NCBI RefSeq assembly: GCF_001605885.1
Contig: NZ_LRPE01000036.1
Location: forward strand, 62,001 to 126,000
Direction of reading: 5' to 3'
DNA: 64,000 bases
Origin: Acinetobacter lactucae
GTDB taxonomy: Bacteria; Pseudomonadota; Gammaproteobacteria; Pseudomonadales; Moraxellaceae
In this document: piece by piece, positions 50,274-59,646 of the stretch
How the letters are laid out: each line of letters starts with the position of its first letter
Position numbering within the stretch: the first letter of the stretch is position 1
The notes under the pieces: generated by a model
What the model saw: only the letters and a program-made list of their open reading frames with translations
The model's database searches: none
Told to the model about the DNA's origin: nothing
Translations under genes and position numbers: made by a program

Positions 50274-52520
50274 ATGTCACAACCCCTATTTAAAAAAGTT
50301 GCATTTATTGGTTTAGGACTCATCGGGTCGAGTTTGGCGCGCGTTATTGTTGCAGAAAATTTGGCGACAACTATTGTGGCATCTACACGCTCACAGAAAA
50401 CTTTAGAAGATGCAAAATCACTTGGCTTAATACAAGAAGGATTTTCTGATCCTATTGAAGCCGTGAAAGGGGCCGATTTAGTTGTTTTAGCCTTGCCAGT
50501 GCGTGCGACGCAAAAAGTGCTTGAGCAAATTAAGCCTTATTTGTCAGAAACCACGATCTTAACCGATGTGGGTAGTACAAAAGGTAATGTCGTAGATGCA
50601 GCAAAAGCTGTATTTGGTGAGGACCTACCAGCAGGTTTTGTACCGGGACACCCTATCGCGGGTAGTGAGCACACAGGTGTTCATGCAGGTAAGGTTGATC
50701 TATTTGCAAATCATAAAGTCATTTTAACGCCGTTGCCAACAAGTGCAGAATGGGCTGTTGATAAACTGATTCAACTATGGTCAGTTGCGAAAGCTGAAGT
50801 TATTTGTATGGATGTTGCCAAGCACGATGAGGTTTTGGCGCATACCAGTCATTTACCGCACTTAATGGCATTTAATTTGGTCGAGCAACTTGCAAACCGT
50901 GAAGATAATCTTGATATTTTCCGTTATGCAGCCGGTGGTTTTCGTGATTTTTCGCGTATTGCTGCCAGTGATCCACAAATGTGGCATGACATTTTCTTTG
51001 CCAATAAAACAGCGATATTAAATGCTGTAGATGGATTCGAAAAGCAACTTACCGTACTTAGAAAATTGATTGAAAACGAAGATTCTCATGCATTAATGGG
51101 TTTACTCGGCCATGCTCAGGCAGCACGTCAGCATTTCAATCACATGTTAGCCAAAAAACCTTTAATGGAGAAAAATAAGGTGACACAGCAATTCAGTATC
51201 TTACCGGGAAATAAAACTTTTAAAGGTAAATTTACCGTACCGGGTGACAAATCTGTGTCACATCGCTCCATTATGTTTGGTGCTATTGCCGAAGGCACGA
51301 CTCATGTCACTGGCTTCCTTGAAGGTGAAGATGCTTTGGCAACTTTGCAAGCTTTCCGTGATATGGGTGTAAGCATTGAAGGCCCTAAAAATGGGGAAGT
51401 GACCATTCATGGCGTGGGCATGCATGGCTTAAAAGCGCCAGCAAGTGCATTGTATATGGGGAACTCAGGAACAAGCATGCGTTTACTTTCAGGCATGTTG
51501 TCAGCACAAAAATTTGATTCAGTGATGACGGGTGATGCATCGCTTTCTAAACGTCCAATGGAGCGTATTGCTAAGCCATTGCGTTTAATGGGTGCGCAAA
51601 TTCAAACAACAGGTGAGAAAGGTACACCACCTGTCAGCATTACGGGTAGCCAGCAATTAAAAGGTATTCAATACGATTTACCTATGGCCTCTGCTCAAGT
51701 GAAGTCAGGTATTTTACTTGCTGGTTTATGGGCTGAGGGAGAAACTTCCGTCACTGAACCAGAACCAACTCGTGACCACACAGAGCGCATGCTTCGTGCA
51801 TTTGGTTATGATGTTAGAACCGAAGGCAACAAGATTTCTCTTGTTGGTGGCGGCAAACTAGTAGGTACTGATATTCAGGTTCCATCTGATATTTCATCTG
51901 CTGCTTTCTTTATGGTGGGTGCTGCAATTACCGAAGGCTCCGATGTTGTTTTGGAAGCTGTAGGTATTAACCCTACACGTACTGGTGTAATTGAAATTTT
52001 AAAACAGATGGGTGCTGACCTCACTGTTGAAAATGAACGTATTGCTGGTGGTGAACCTATTGCTGATATCCATATTAAAGGTTCACGCACGCTTAAAGGC
52101 ATTCATATGCCTGAAGACCAAGTACCTTTAGCAATCGATGAGTTCCCAGCTCTATTTATTGCAGCAGCTTGTGCTGAGGGCCAAACAGTACTTACTGGTG
52201 CAGCAGAGCTTCGAGTGAAAGAATCTGACCGTATTCAAGTTATGGCAGATGGCTTAAAAATTATGGGCATTGACTGTACGCCAACTGACGATGGCATCAT
52301 TATCGAAGGTAAAGGTAAGTCAGGAGACTGGTCACCAATCTTTGCTGGTGGTGAAATCGAATCACACCATGACCACCGTATTGCTATGAGTTTTAGTATG
52401 GCTGGTCTTCGTAATTCTGGTCTGATTACAATTCATGGTACTGAAACTGTGGCCACGAGCTTCCCAACTTTCACTGAGTTGGCGAATCGTGCAGGCTTAA
52501 CGATTGAAGTTAGCCAATAA
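50274..52520 (+). CDS. Prephenate dehydrogenase / EPSP synthase fusion (TyrA-AroA)
   Basis: This is a 748-residue fusion of two enzymes of aromatic amino-acid synthesis. Residues about 5-290 form a TyrA dehydrogenase (N-terminal G-L-G-L-I-G-S-S nucleotide loop, D-V-G-S-T-K near 102, G-H-P-I-A-G-S-E near 130). Residues about 310-748 form 5-enolpyruvylshikimate-3-phosphate synthase (G-D-K-S-V-S-H-R-S, G-N-S-G-T-S-M-R-L, and E-S-D-R-I). The EPSP domain makes the chorismate precursor and the TyrA domain draws prephenate toward tyrosine. I chose the ATG at 50274. A TTG at 50250 is the other option. Such fusions are known in Acinetobacter and some Pseudomonas. Confidence 0.94.
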   Translation: MSQPLFKKVAFIGLGLIGSSLARVIVAENLATTIVASTRSQKTLEDAKSLGLIQEGFSDPIEAVKGADLVVLALPVRATQKVLEQIKPYLSETTILTDVGSTKGNVVDAAKAVFGEDLPAGFVPGHPIAGSEHTGVHAGKVDLFANHKVILTPLPTSAEWAVDKLIQLWSVAKAEVICMDVAKHDEVLAHTSHLPHLMAFNLVEQLANREDNLDIFRYAAGGFRDFSRIAASDPQMWHDIFFANKTAILNAVDGFEKQLTVLRKLIENEDSHALMGLLGHAQAARQHFNHMLAKKPLMEKNKVTQQFSILPGNKTFKGKFTVPGDKSVSHRSIMFGAIAEGTTHVTGFLEGEDALATLQAFRDMGVSIEGPKNGEVTIHGVGMHGLKAPASALYMGNSGTSMRLLSGMLSAQKFDSVMTGDASLSKRPMERIAKPLRLMGAQIQTTGEKGTPPVSITGSQQLKGIQYDLPMASAQVKSGILLAGLWAEGETSVTEPEPTRDHTERMLRAFGYDVRTEGNKISLVGGGKLVGTDIQVPSDISSAAFFMVGAAITEGSDVVLEAVGINPTRTGVIEILKQMGADLTVENERIAGGEPIADIHIKGSRTLKGIHMPEDQVPLAIDEFPALFIAAACAEGQTVLTGAAELRVKESDRIQVMADGLKIMGIDCTPTDDGIIIEGKGKSGDWSPIFAGGEIESHHDHRIAMSFSMAGLRNSGLITIHGTETVATSFPTFTELANRAGLTIEVSQ

Positions 52521-52566
52521 CTTTTGATCTAACACATTTTATAATTGCTAACACAATAGCAACTGC

Positions 52567-52600
52567 AGCAGCGAGCTAAAGGCTTGGCTGCTGTTTGTTT
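52567..52600 (+). terminator. Terminator after tyrA-aroA
   Basis: AGCAGC (52567-52572) pairs with GCTGCT (52587-52592), with an inner GAGC/GCTT pairing and a bulge, followed by GTTTGTTT. Confidence 0.6.
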
Positions 52601-52647
52601 ATTGCTTATGCTAAGCGAAGATAATGATAAAAGTGTTAGGACAAAGG

Positions 52648-53031
52648 ATGAAAAAATTACAATTTATTGCCAGTTGCCCACAACATGGGGTGCTTGATCA
52701 TCCACCAAATGAATGCCATATCACACAAGAATATGTAGCAGCTTTACTATTTAAGCAATTGGGGCATTATGGTTTTGATGCACAGCACATTGTGCATGAA
52801 CATGAAAAGGTAGAAGTGAGTATTGATAATCATCTTTTGCCATTATCTATTACTTGCCAGAAAACAGACCATGATGGGCATTTGATGTGTGAAATTTCTG
52901 CCAATCCAGATGAAGAACAAGATTGGTTTGAGAAAATTGAAACACAGAGCATTATTCGTCAACTTGCGCAGGCCGTTGAAAATAGTTTGAAAGCCGATCA
53001 GAGTTTTTCAGCATTTGAATGGAAAAACTAA
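52648..53031 (+). CDS. Protein of unknown function
   Basis: This 127-residue cytoplasmic protein has no signal or membrane segment. It contains C-P-Q-H-G near the N-terminus and several His and Cys residues (H-P-P-N-E-C-H, C-Q-K-T-D-H-D-G-H), which might suggest metal binding, and a helical C-terminal third. The ATG at 52648 has AGGA about seven bases upstream. The frame is open to an ATG at 52624. Terminator-like hairpins flank it, so it is a single-gene unit. I do not recognise the family. Confidence 0.75.
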   Translation: MKKLQFIASCPQHGVLDHPPNECHITQEYVAALLFKQLGHYGFDAQHIVHEHEKVEVSIDNHLLPLSITCQKTDHDGHLMCEISANPDEEQDWFEKIETQSIIRQLAQAVENSLKADQSFSAFEWKN

Positions 53032-53060
53032 GTCTAAGACTGTTAAGACTTATTTATGAA

Positions 53061-53090
53061 GTACGGCTTTTTTAAAAAAGTCGTACTCTT
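53061..53090 (+). terminator. Hairpin after the unknown gene
   Basis: GTACGGCTTTTTT (53061-53073) and AAAAAAGTCGTAC (53074-53086) pair along 13 positions with one G-T wobble, and CTCTTT follows. A terminator is likely. Confidence 0.6.
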
Positions 53091-53198
53091 TAGATTAAAG
53101 ATAAAAATACAAAATCTTTCCTGAAATTCCTACCTATCTTTAATGCATTGTGTATATTGAAATTATTAAGATATTTACATAATTAGAGTGTGGTTTTC

Positions 53199-54659
53199 AT
53201 GACACAAGTCAATATTGCAGCGTTATCTCCTCAAGTTGTTTGGCAGCATTTTCAAACACTTTGCACTATTCCGCGTCCTTCAAAGCATGAGCAGCAACTT
53301 CGCCAATTTTTACAGAACTGGGCACAAAGTCGGAATTTAGAAACTTACGTAGATGAGGTCGGTAATTTAATTATTCGTAAGGATGCGACTGCGGGTAAAG
53401 AACATGTAGCTGGAGTCATTCTCCAAGGCCATTTAGATATGGTCACGCAGGCTAACACTGGTACTGTACATGATTTCTTTAAAGACCCGATATGCCCAGT
53501 TCTTGAAGACGGCTGGTTAATTGCCAAAGACACCACCTTAGGTGCTGATAATGGCATTGGGGTCGCTTTAGCTTTGGCAGTTTTAGACTCAAATGATATT
53601 GCTCATGGCCCAATTGAAGTTCTTTTAACAGTTGATGAAGAAGCGGGCATGAGTGGTGCGCGGCTTTTACAGGCAGGTGTGCTAAAAGGAAAATGGTTAT
53701 TTAATATTGATACGGAAGAGTGGGGTGAACTATATCTGGGTTGTGCTGGCAGTATTGATGTTGAAGTCGAACAGTCGCTCACTTATGAACCAATTCCTGA
53801 AAATTTAACGGTTGTGAATATTCAGGTCGCTGGTCTTAAAGGTGGTCACTCTGGTGTAGATATCCATTTAGGACGTGGTAATGCCAACGTTATTTTGGCG
53901 CGTTTTTTAAATCAGCATTTAGCAAAGCTTGGTGGACGTCTTGCTGAGTTTACCGGTGGTACAGCTCGTAATGCTTTACCTCGCGAAGCTGTAGCAACCA
54001 TTGCCATTTCATCTAACCAATTGCCTGAATTAGAACAATTACTCGCTGAATATCAAACAGCATGGAAAAAACAGCTACAAGGTATTGATGACAATCTACA
54101 ATTAAGCATTCAACCCAATAATGCTGAATTGACCGAAGTGATTGTTCAACGGCAGCAAAATGAATGGTTACAAGCTTTGGCGACAAGTCCTTATGGTGTT
54201 GCAAATATGAGTCAGGTTCTACCAGATGTAGTTGAAACCTCAAACAATATTGGGATTGTAAAACTAAAGCGAGAGGGTGGAAAAGCTGTTTTAATGGTCC
54301 GCTCAATGGTGAATCAAGAAGCTCAAGATTTTGCAGAAAAAATTCAGGCACATTTTAGTCAATTTAATATCGGTTCTACACTTACTCCGTTAGTATCGGG
54401 TTGGACACCAAATCCAGATTCGGCTGCTCTAAAGTGCTTACAGCAAGCATATCAACATGCTTTTAATATTGAACCAAATCTCAAAGTGATTCATGCAGGC
54501 TTGGAATGTGGGATTATTGCTGAACACTATCCAGATTTACAGATGGTATCGTTTGGACCTGATATTCAGGGCGCTCATGCACCGGGTGAACGAGTCAAAG
54601 TTGATACTGTAGAGAAATGCTGGAAGTTGTTGGTAACAGCTTTGGCATCTGTAGAGTAA
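53199..54659 (+). CDS. pepD: Aminoacyl-histidine dipeptidase (PepD, M20 family)
   Basis: PepD is a cytosolic zinc dipeptidase of broad range that cleaves Xaa-His and other unblocked dipeptides. The 486-residue protein has the metal ligands H78 and D80 (Q-G-H-L-D-M), D117 (L-G-A-D-N-G) and the E147-E148 pair (V-D-E-E-A-G-M). The dimerisation lid (about 200-400) is large, as in PepD. The C-terminal H-A-G-L-E-C-G and G-A-H-A-P-G-E-R motifs complete the active site. An in-frame GTG at 53190 is three codons upstream and equally weak in ribosome-binding signal. Confidence 0.94.
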   Translation: MTQVNIAALSPQVVWQHFQTLCTIPRPSKHEQQLRQFLQNWAQSRNLETYVDEVGNLIIRKDATAGKEHVAGVILQGHLDMVTQANTGTVHDFFKDPICPVLEDGWLIAKDTTLGADNGIGVALALAVLDSNDIAHGPIEVLLTVDEEAGMSGARLLQAGVLKGKWLFNIDTEEWGELYLGCAGSIDVEVEQSLTYEPIPENLTVVNIQVAGLKGGHSGVDIHLGRGNANVILARFLNQHLAKLGGRLAEFTGGTARNALPREAVATIAISSNQLPELEQLLAEYQTAWKKQLQGIDDNLQLSIQPNNAELTEVIVQRQQNEWLQALATSPYGVANMSQVLPDVVETSNNIGIVKLKREGGKAVLMVRSMVNQEAQDFAEKIQAHFSQFNIGSTLTPLVSGWTPNPDSAALKCLQQAYQHAFNIEPNLKVIHAGLECGIIAEHYPDLQMVSFGPDIQGAHAPGERVKVDTVEKCWKLLVTALASVE

Positions 54660-54672
54660 TTTTTTTAGAAAT

Positions 54673-54696
54673 AAGAAGCTCAGTTATGAGCTTCTT
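54673..54696. terminator. Bidirectional terminator between pepD and rnz
   Basis: A 10-bp perfect stem, AAGAAGCTCA (54673-54682) with TGAGCTTCTT (54687-54696), has a GTTA loop. It lies between converging genes. Confidence 0.75.
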
Positions 54697-54708
54697 CAAC
54701 TTTAACTT

Positions 54709-55665
54709 TTACTCGACTTTTAAAAGCTGTCCAGCTTCATTTAAAGTAAATTCATCAAAATCATTCGCTAAATAAAAATGACCTTTATAAAATTGGCGAA
54801 CTTCTCCGGTAATAGCTTGCTGTCCAATTTTATCCTGATGCCTAGGACTAAAATGTGTCAGAATTAAATTACTTAAAGATTGCTGTTCCGCAAACTCAGC
54901 GACCATTTTTGCTGAGCTATGCATTGGTCCTTTACCAACTTTATCCAAAACCATTTGTAAATAAGTCGATTCATGAATAAGTAATTGAGCATCTTTGCAA
55001 GCATCTGCTAATAGTTCAGGTTGATCATTATCACCACCTATAACTGCGTGGATTTGCTGATTCTGAACTTTGATAAAGTCTTTCGATTTTAAAATTCGTC
55101 CTTCAAACTCAACATCATAACCTCGTTTTAAATGTCCCCAGATATCGCCTTTGGGTACACCAAGCTGAGTTAAAGTTTGGATATCTAACTTCTTCTGTGT
55201 AGATTTTATATAAAGACTAAAGGCAAAACTTGGGACACGATGGCTTAGAGGGTGTGCCTGAACAATGAATTCATCAGTGATCTGTTGTGGCTGCATTGCT
55301 TCATTCACATCAATAAATTGAAGGGAATAGGGCAAATATAAATCTGTAAGTTGCGCTGTAATTTCAAACCATTGCTGTATTTCTTTCGGTGCAATTACGG
55401 TTAGTGGTTTGGTACGAGCATTCATGCCTGCACTTGCCAATAAGCCAACTAGACCGTAACAATGGTCGCCGTGAACATGTGTAATACAAACGGCTATTAG
55501 GTTTTGTAAGGATAGCCTAGCTTGCTGAATACGATGCTGTGTCCCTTCGCCGGCATCAATTAAAATCCAGTCTTTATTTTTGCTGTTACGAACTGCTAAT
55601 CCTGAAACATTACGTGTTAGGGTTGGTACACCTGAAGATGTGCCTAAAAAAGTAAAATGAAGCAT
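54709..55665 (-). CDS. rnz: Ribonuclease Z
   Basis: This 318-residue metallo-beta-lactamase-fold nuclease is of the short RNase Z type, which trims or cuts 3' trailers of tRNA precursors. The zinc motif H63-V-H65-G-D67-H68 is present, with later ligands in H-E-S-T-Y and H-F-S-P-R. The N-terminal F-L-G-T-S-S-G-V-P-T is diagnostic. The tRNA in this window encodes its CCA, so the role here may be exonucleolytic or limited, as in E. coli. Confidence 0.95.
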   Translation of the reverse strand: MLHFTFLGTSSGVPTLTRNVSGLAVRNSKNKDWILIDAGEGTQHRIQQARLSLQNLIAVCITHVHGDHCYGLVGLLASAGMNARTKPLTVIAPKEIQQWFEITAQLTDLYLPYSLQFIDVNEAMQPQQITDEFIVQAHPLSHRVPSFAFSLYIKSTQKKLDIQTLTQLGVPKGDIWGHLKRGYDVEFEGRILKSKDFIKVQNQQIHAVIGGDNDQPELLADACKDAQLLIHESTYLQMVLDKVGKGPMHSSAKMVAEFAEQQSLSNLILTHFSPRHQDKIGQQAITGEVRQFYKGHFYLANDFDEFTLNEAGQLLKVE

Positions 55666-55859
55666 ATTCTTGGAATTTTTTGGTCAAATGCGTGAAGTTA
55701 TTATAAACACTTATTAAAATTTTATAAGAATCAGGGTAAACGATAATGATAGAGTAAAAAATATTTAGCCCGTTTCGGGTTAAGTTGGAATAATTTTAAT
55801 AATGAAGCTGCCTATAAAATGATGGACATAAACTCAATCCATGCCCATCAAGTTATCGT

Positions 55860-56492
55860 TTATTTCATAATAATAAAGCGTGTAATGATTTGACGAAGCT
55901 GTTTTAAATAACCTGTAAAGAAGTGGTTAGCACCCGGTAAAATTGTGATTGGATGCTTTTGTGGTTTTGCCCAGGCAATTGCATCTGAAAGTAAAGTAAT
56001 GTCATCTTGCTCACCATGAATGAGTAGAATATCACCTTGAATTTCAGGAGTTTTATAGTGACGTAAACCTACTACAGTAGCTGTTGGTAAACCACATAAA
56101 ATTAACTGTACAGGTCGTAATTCAGCTTCAAGCTGTGCAAAGCATTTTGCTAAAACATGTGAGCCAAAGCTAAAACCACCTGCATAAAACGGTAAGCCTT
56201 TATGAAGTTTACGGACATGTTCAATTACAGCTAAAATATCTTCAGTTTCACCATGGCCTTCATCATGAATACCTTCACTGCCGCCTAAACCACGAAAACT
56301 TGGGCGGTAAACAATGCAACCATATTCATTAAAGATTTGGGTTAAAAGGGCAGGGACTTTATGTTGAGGGGTTCCACCTTGCAATGGGTGCGGATGACAA
56401 ACCACCGCAAAGCCTTTGATTTCACCTTCAGGGCGGTCAACGAAAAGTTCAATTTTACCTACTGGACCCTGGATGAAAGTTTGCTCAGACAT
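55860..56492 (-). CDS. Alpha/beta hydrolase (CocE/Esterase-type, COG2945)
   Basis: This is a 210-residue cytoplasmic alpha/beta hydrolase. Early motifs are C-H-P-H-P-L-Q-G-G-T and R-P-S-F-R-G-L-G-G-S-E-G. The nucleophile elbow is G-F-S-F-G-S near residue 115, with acid D in H-G-E-Q-D-D and His in P-G-A-N-H-F-F. This pattern matches the small COG2945 hydrolases of unknown substrate. The ATG at 56492 is used; the frame continues to a TTG at 56513. It is divergent from yaaA. Confidence 0.88.
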   Translation of the reverse strand: MSEQTFIQGPVGKIELFVDRPEGEIKGFAVVCHPHPLQGGTPQHKVPALLTQIFNEYGCIVYRPSFRGLGGSEGIHDEGHGETEDILAVIEHVRKLHKGLPFYAGGFSFGSHVLAKCFAQLEAELRPVQLILCGLPTATVVGLRHYKTPEIQGDILLIHGEQDDITLLSDAIAWAKPQKHPITILPGANHFFTGYLKQLRQIITRFIIMK

Positions 56493-56617
56493 ATAAGAAC
56501 CGCTAAATAACAATACGTGATGCTATTTTACCGATAGTCGTCATTGAAAACACGAGTTAGCATTAAAAAATATCTACTGTTATAGTTGGCATTAATAATA
56601 ATTTTTTCAGGTTGTCT

Positions 56618-57391
56618 ATGCTTGCTTTAATTTCTCCTGCAAAAACTTTAGATTATGAAACAGCGTTACCTACAGATGAGTTTACTCAGCCTCGCTTGTT
56701 AGAAAACTCAGCACAATTAATTGATGTTTGTCGCAAACTTTCTGCTTCGGAAATTGCCAATTTAATGAGTGTCAGTGAAAAAATTGCCACACTAAATGCA
56801 GATCGATTTAGAGATTGGAATCCCGAATTTAATTTCTCAAATGCTCGCCAAGCAATCTATGCATTTAAAGGGGATGTTTACACCGGTTTAGATGCTTATC
56901 ATTTAAAAGACAAAGATATTAATTTTGCACAGCAGCATTTGCGTATGCTGTCTGGTCTATATGGTTTATTGCGTCCTTTAGATTTAATGATGCCTTATCG
57001 TTTAGAAATGGGTACTAAATTAAAAAATATTCGCGGTCACAATTTGTATGAATTCTGGGGTGAAATTATCACCAATCAGATTAATGAAGATTTGGCAGCA
57101 ATTAAATCTGAATTGTTGGTAAATCTAGCTTCAGATGAATATTACAAATCGGTCAATGAGAAGAAAATTAAGGCTGAAATTGTTAAGCCTGTTTTTCTTG
57201 ACCAAAAAAATGGCAAATATAAAGTCATTAGTTTTTATGCGAAAAAAGCGCGCGGTTTAATGGCTCGTTTTATTGTTGAAAACCAACTAAATAAAGCTGA
57301 AGACATCAAAGCATTTAATACCGAAGGTTACTACTTTGATGCTGAGAATTCATCAGCAAAAGAGTTGGTGTTTAAACGTGATGAGCAATAA
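56618..57391 (+). CDS. yaaA: Peroxide stress protein YaaA (DUF328)
   Basis: YaaA lowers intracellular free iron during hydrogen-peroxide stress and so limits DNA damage; the fold is a DNA-binding-like DUF328. The 257-residue protein begins with the diagnostic I-S-P-A-K-T-L-D. It contains F-K-G-D-V-Y-T-G-L near 85, [12 protein letters not shown] near 105, and K-A-R-G-L-M-A-R-F near 205. A TTG at 56612 lies two codons upstream. CAGG precedes the ATG. An HD-domain gene follows 19 bases later and is probably co-transcribed. Confidence 0.94.
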   Translation: MLALISPAKTLDYETALPTDEFTQPRLLENSAQLIDVCRKLSASEIANLMSVSEKIATLNADRFRDWNPEFNFSNARQAIYAFKGDVYTGLDAYHLKDKDINFAQQHLRMLSGLYGLLRPLDLMMPYRLEMGTKLKNIRGHNLYEFWGEIITNQINEDLAAIKSELLVNLASDEYYKSVNEKKIKAEIVKPVFLDQKNGKYKVISFYAKKARGLMARFIVENQLNKAEDIKAFNTEGYYFDAENSSAKELVFKRDEQ

Positions 57392-57410
57392 TCCTAAGCG
57401 TGGTTAATAG

Positions 57411-58034
57411 ATGATGATGCAGCTTTATTTATTAAAACTGGAACTTTTTTGGTTTGAGCTGCATCAGCATTATCATTTTTCCGAACCGCAGAAAATTTAT
57501 GATGAACTTATTGCGGCTTATAGTGAAAAGCAGCGAGCCTATCATACCGTCCAACATTTATATGAATGTTTGAGTTTGTATGAATTGATTCGGTCTGAGT
57601 TAAATGATCCTTATTCTGTTGAATTGGCTCTTTGGTTTCATGATGCGGTCTATGATCCAGAAGCTAAAGACAATGAACTTAAGAGTGTTGAGTTATTTGA
57701 ACAAGCGATGGCGCAAGATTTATCATCCGATACTCTAGAGAAAATAAAACGTTGGATTCTTGCGACTCAAAAGCATGCATCAACCGATGAAACAGATTTG
57801 CAATTTTTATTGGATATTGATTTAGCTATTTTGGCAGCAACACCTGAACGTTTTATCCAGTATGAACAGCAAATTCAGCAGGAATATGCTTGGGTTGATC
57901 CAGAAGTATATTCAATTAAGAGAAAACAAGTTTTAATGCATTTTTATCAGTCTGAGCCGCTTTATCAAACTGCATATTTCCAAAAGAATTTTGAGTTAAA
58001 CGCCAAGCAAAATTTAAAGCAAATATTAGAATAG
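57411..58034 (+). CDS. HD-domain protein, predicted metal-dependent phosphohydrolase
   Basis: This is a 207-residue cytoplasmic protein with an HD-type core. The segment Y-H-T-V-Q-H-L-Y-E-C-L near residue 43, W-F-H-D-A-V-Y-D-P near 74 and L-D-I-D-L-A-I-L near 133 supply the H...HD...D metal set. Members of this predicted family are widespread but uncharacterised. The substrate may be a nucleotide, but nothing here shows which. Three ATG codons in a row begin the frame. It follows yaaA closely, perhaps as one unit. Confidence 0.85.
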   Translation: MMMQLYLLKLELFWFELHQHYHFSEPQKIYDELIAAYSEKQRAYHTVQHLYECLSLYELIRSELNDPYSVELALWFHDAVYDPEAKDNELKSVELFEQAMAQDLSSDTLEKIKRWILATQKHASTDETDLQFLLDIDLAILAATPERFIQYEQQIQQEYAWVDPEVYSIKRKQVLMHFYQSEPLYQTAYFQKNFELNAKQNLKQILE

Positions 58035-58123
58035 CTTAAGCTAACTATAAGAATTGAAATTTGTGAATTGAATAAAGAGATACAAATTTAAAAAGACAAA
58101 AAATGCTTAGACGAGAGGATAGA

Positions 58124-58149
58124 GGAACCACTGAAGAAGCAGTGATTCC
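58124..58149 (-). terminator. Hairpin downstream of thiG
   Basis: On the minus strand GGAATCACTG (58149-58140) pairs with CAGTGGTTCC (58133-58124), with one T-G wobble and the loop CTTCTT. No long T run follows, so termination is uncertain. Confidence 0.5.
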
Positions 58150-58160
58150 TTAGAAATAAA

Positions 58161-58946
58161 TTACTTAAAGAAATAACCTGTTTCAGGCGAGCTTGCATTT
58201 GCCATACGCTTACGTGGCATACGACCAGCTAAAAATGCTTCACGTCCTGCTTCAACAGCTTTTTTCATTGCAGAAGCCATCAAAATAGGATTTTGAGCAG
58301 CTGCAATCGCTGTGTTCATCAATACCCCATCACAACCGAGTTCCATTGCAATTGCAGCATCACTTGCTGTACCAACGCCTGCATCTACCAAAACTGGCAC
58401 TTTCGCATTTTCTTTAATAATTGAAATGGTATGTGGATTTAAAATGCCTAAACCTGAGCCAATCAGACTGCCTAAAGGCATGATCGCAACGCAACCCATA
58501 CTTTCGAGTTCTTGCGCAATGATTGGGTCATCTGAAGTGTAGACCATAATCTCAAAACCGTCATCAATTAAAGTACGCGCTGCTTTTAAAGTTTCGGTCA
58601 CATTTGGATATAAGGTTTTCTCATCGCCCAAAACTTCAAGTTTTACTAGGTTATGACCATCAAGTAGCTCACGCGCTAACATACAAGTCCGTACAGCGCT
58701 GTCAGCATCGAAACAACCTGCAGTATTTGGCAAGATTGTATATTTTTCTGGCGGAATAACTGAGAGTAAGTTTGGTTGATCCGGATTTTGTCCAATATTC
58801 ACACGGCGAATTGCGACAGTTACGATTTCTGCACCACTGGCTTGAATAGCTAAATCCGTTTCATTTAAGTCTTTATATTTGCCAGTTCCAACCAATAAAC
58901 GAGATTGGAAAGAACGTGAACCAATAATGAGAGGGGTGTCTTGCAT
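58161..58946 (-). CDS. thiG: Thiazole synthase ThiG
   Basis: ThiG builds the thiazole phosphate of thiamine from deoxyxylulose phosphate, dehydroglycine and ThiS-thiocarboxylate. The 261-residue protein has the TIM-barrel pattern with Schiff-base K102 (L-V-K-L-E-V), P-N-T-A-G-C-F near 73, [11 protein letters not shown] near 160 and V-D-A-G-V-G near 185. GGAG lies six bases before the ATG at 58946. The upstream frame overlaps thiS and is not used. It is the last gene of DUF423-thiS-thiG. Confidence 0.96.
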
Positions 58947-58959
58947 GGATAACTCCGAC

Positions 58960-59157
58960 TTAGCCGCCGCCAACAGCGTGAATAATTTCGATACGGTCAT
59001 GTTGAGCAATAGTGATTTGCTCTAATTTGCTTTTAGAAACGATTTGCTGGTTGTGTTCTACCGCAAAGCGTTTCCCTTCAAGTGCCAGTTCCTGAATGAG
59101 TTGCAACAGGTTTTGACAAGGCGTGTCCGTTAATTCGCCATTTAAATAAATTTGCAT
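58960..59157 (-). CDS. thiS: Sulfur carrier protein ThiS
   Basis: ThiS carries sulfur as a C-terminal thiocarboxylate for thiazole formation. The 65-residue protein has the ubiquitin-like start M-Q-I-Y-L-N-G-E and the terminal Gly-Gly (A-V-G-G-G) needed for adenylation. The upstream part of the open frame overlaps the DUF423 gene and is not family-like. thiG follows 13 bases later. Confidence 0.95.
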
Positions 59158-59170
59158 GATCACATTCCGA

Positions 59171-59536
59171 TTATTTTGCGTATTTGAAAGCATTCCAAGC
59201 CAATACTAGCCATCCCGCAATCATTAAAGCTCCACCGATTGGCGTAATAGCACCTAATATTCGTGGTAAACCTAGTGCCATGATGTAAAGCGAACCACAA
59301 AAAAATAGAATACCAATCTGGAGAAGTAGAAAAGATAACTTGATTGGGAAATCAGGAAGAACCTTACTTAAAATACCAAGCGCTAATAGACCTAATGCAT
59401 GATAAAAAAAGTAGTCGGTTGCAGTCTGCCACCAAGCAAGTTGCTCGGGACCTGCGTAAGCTTTAAGACCATGTGCTCCAAAAGCACCCAACATGACTGC
59501 AAAGGCAAGATTAAGGGCTGAAATGGCGATCCACAT
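59171..59536 (-). CDS. DUF423 (YgdD-like) membrane protein
   Basis: This is a 121-residue inner-membrane protein with four hydrophobic segments and the DUF423 motif G-A-F-G-A-H-G-L-K near residue 17, with Y-H-A-L-G-L-L near 45. Its function is unknown. It is the first gene of the unit with thiS and thiG, 13 bases apart. DUF423 is not otherwise a thiamine protein in my knowledge, so the link may be incidental. Confidence 0.9.
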   Translation of the reverse strand: MWIAISALNLAFAVMLGAFGAHGLKAYAGPEQLAWWQTATDYFFYHALGLLALGILSKVLPDFPIKLSFLLLQIGILFFCGSLYIMALGLPRILGAITPIGGALMIAGWLVLAWNAFKYAK

Positions 59537-59610
59537 AACAAAAAACGCAACTGAATAATGAAAGGCAACGTTAACATAGATTGGGTTGGCTAAACATAGC
59601 CAGATAAAAC

Positions 59611-59631
59611 AAAAGGGCGAATCGCCCTTTT
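59611..59631 (-). terminator. Terminator of rpoH
   Basis: AAAAGGGCGA and TCGCCCTTTT flank a single A, forming a stem of nine or ten pairs. On the minus strand the T run after it (CCTTTTGTTTT) terminates rpoH transcription. Confidence 0.85.
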
Positions 59632-59646
59632 ATTTTTTAATTTTTT

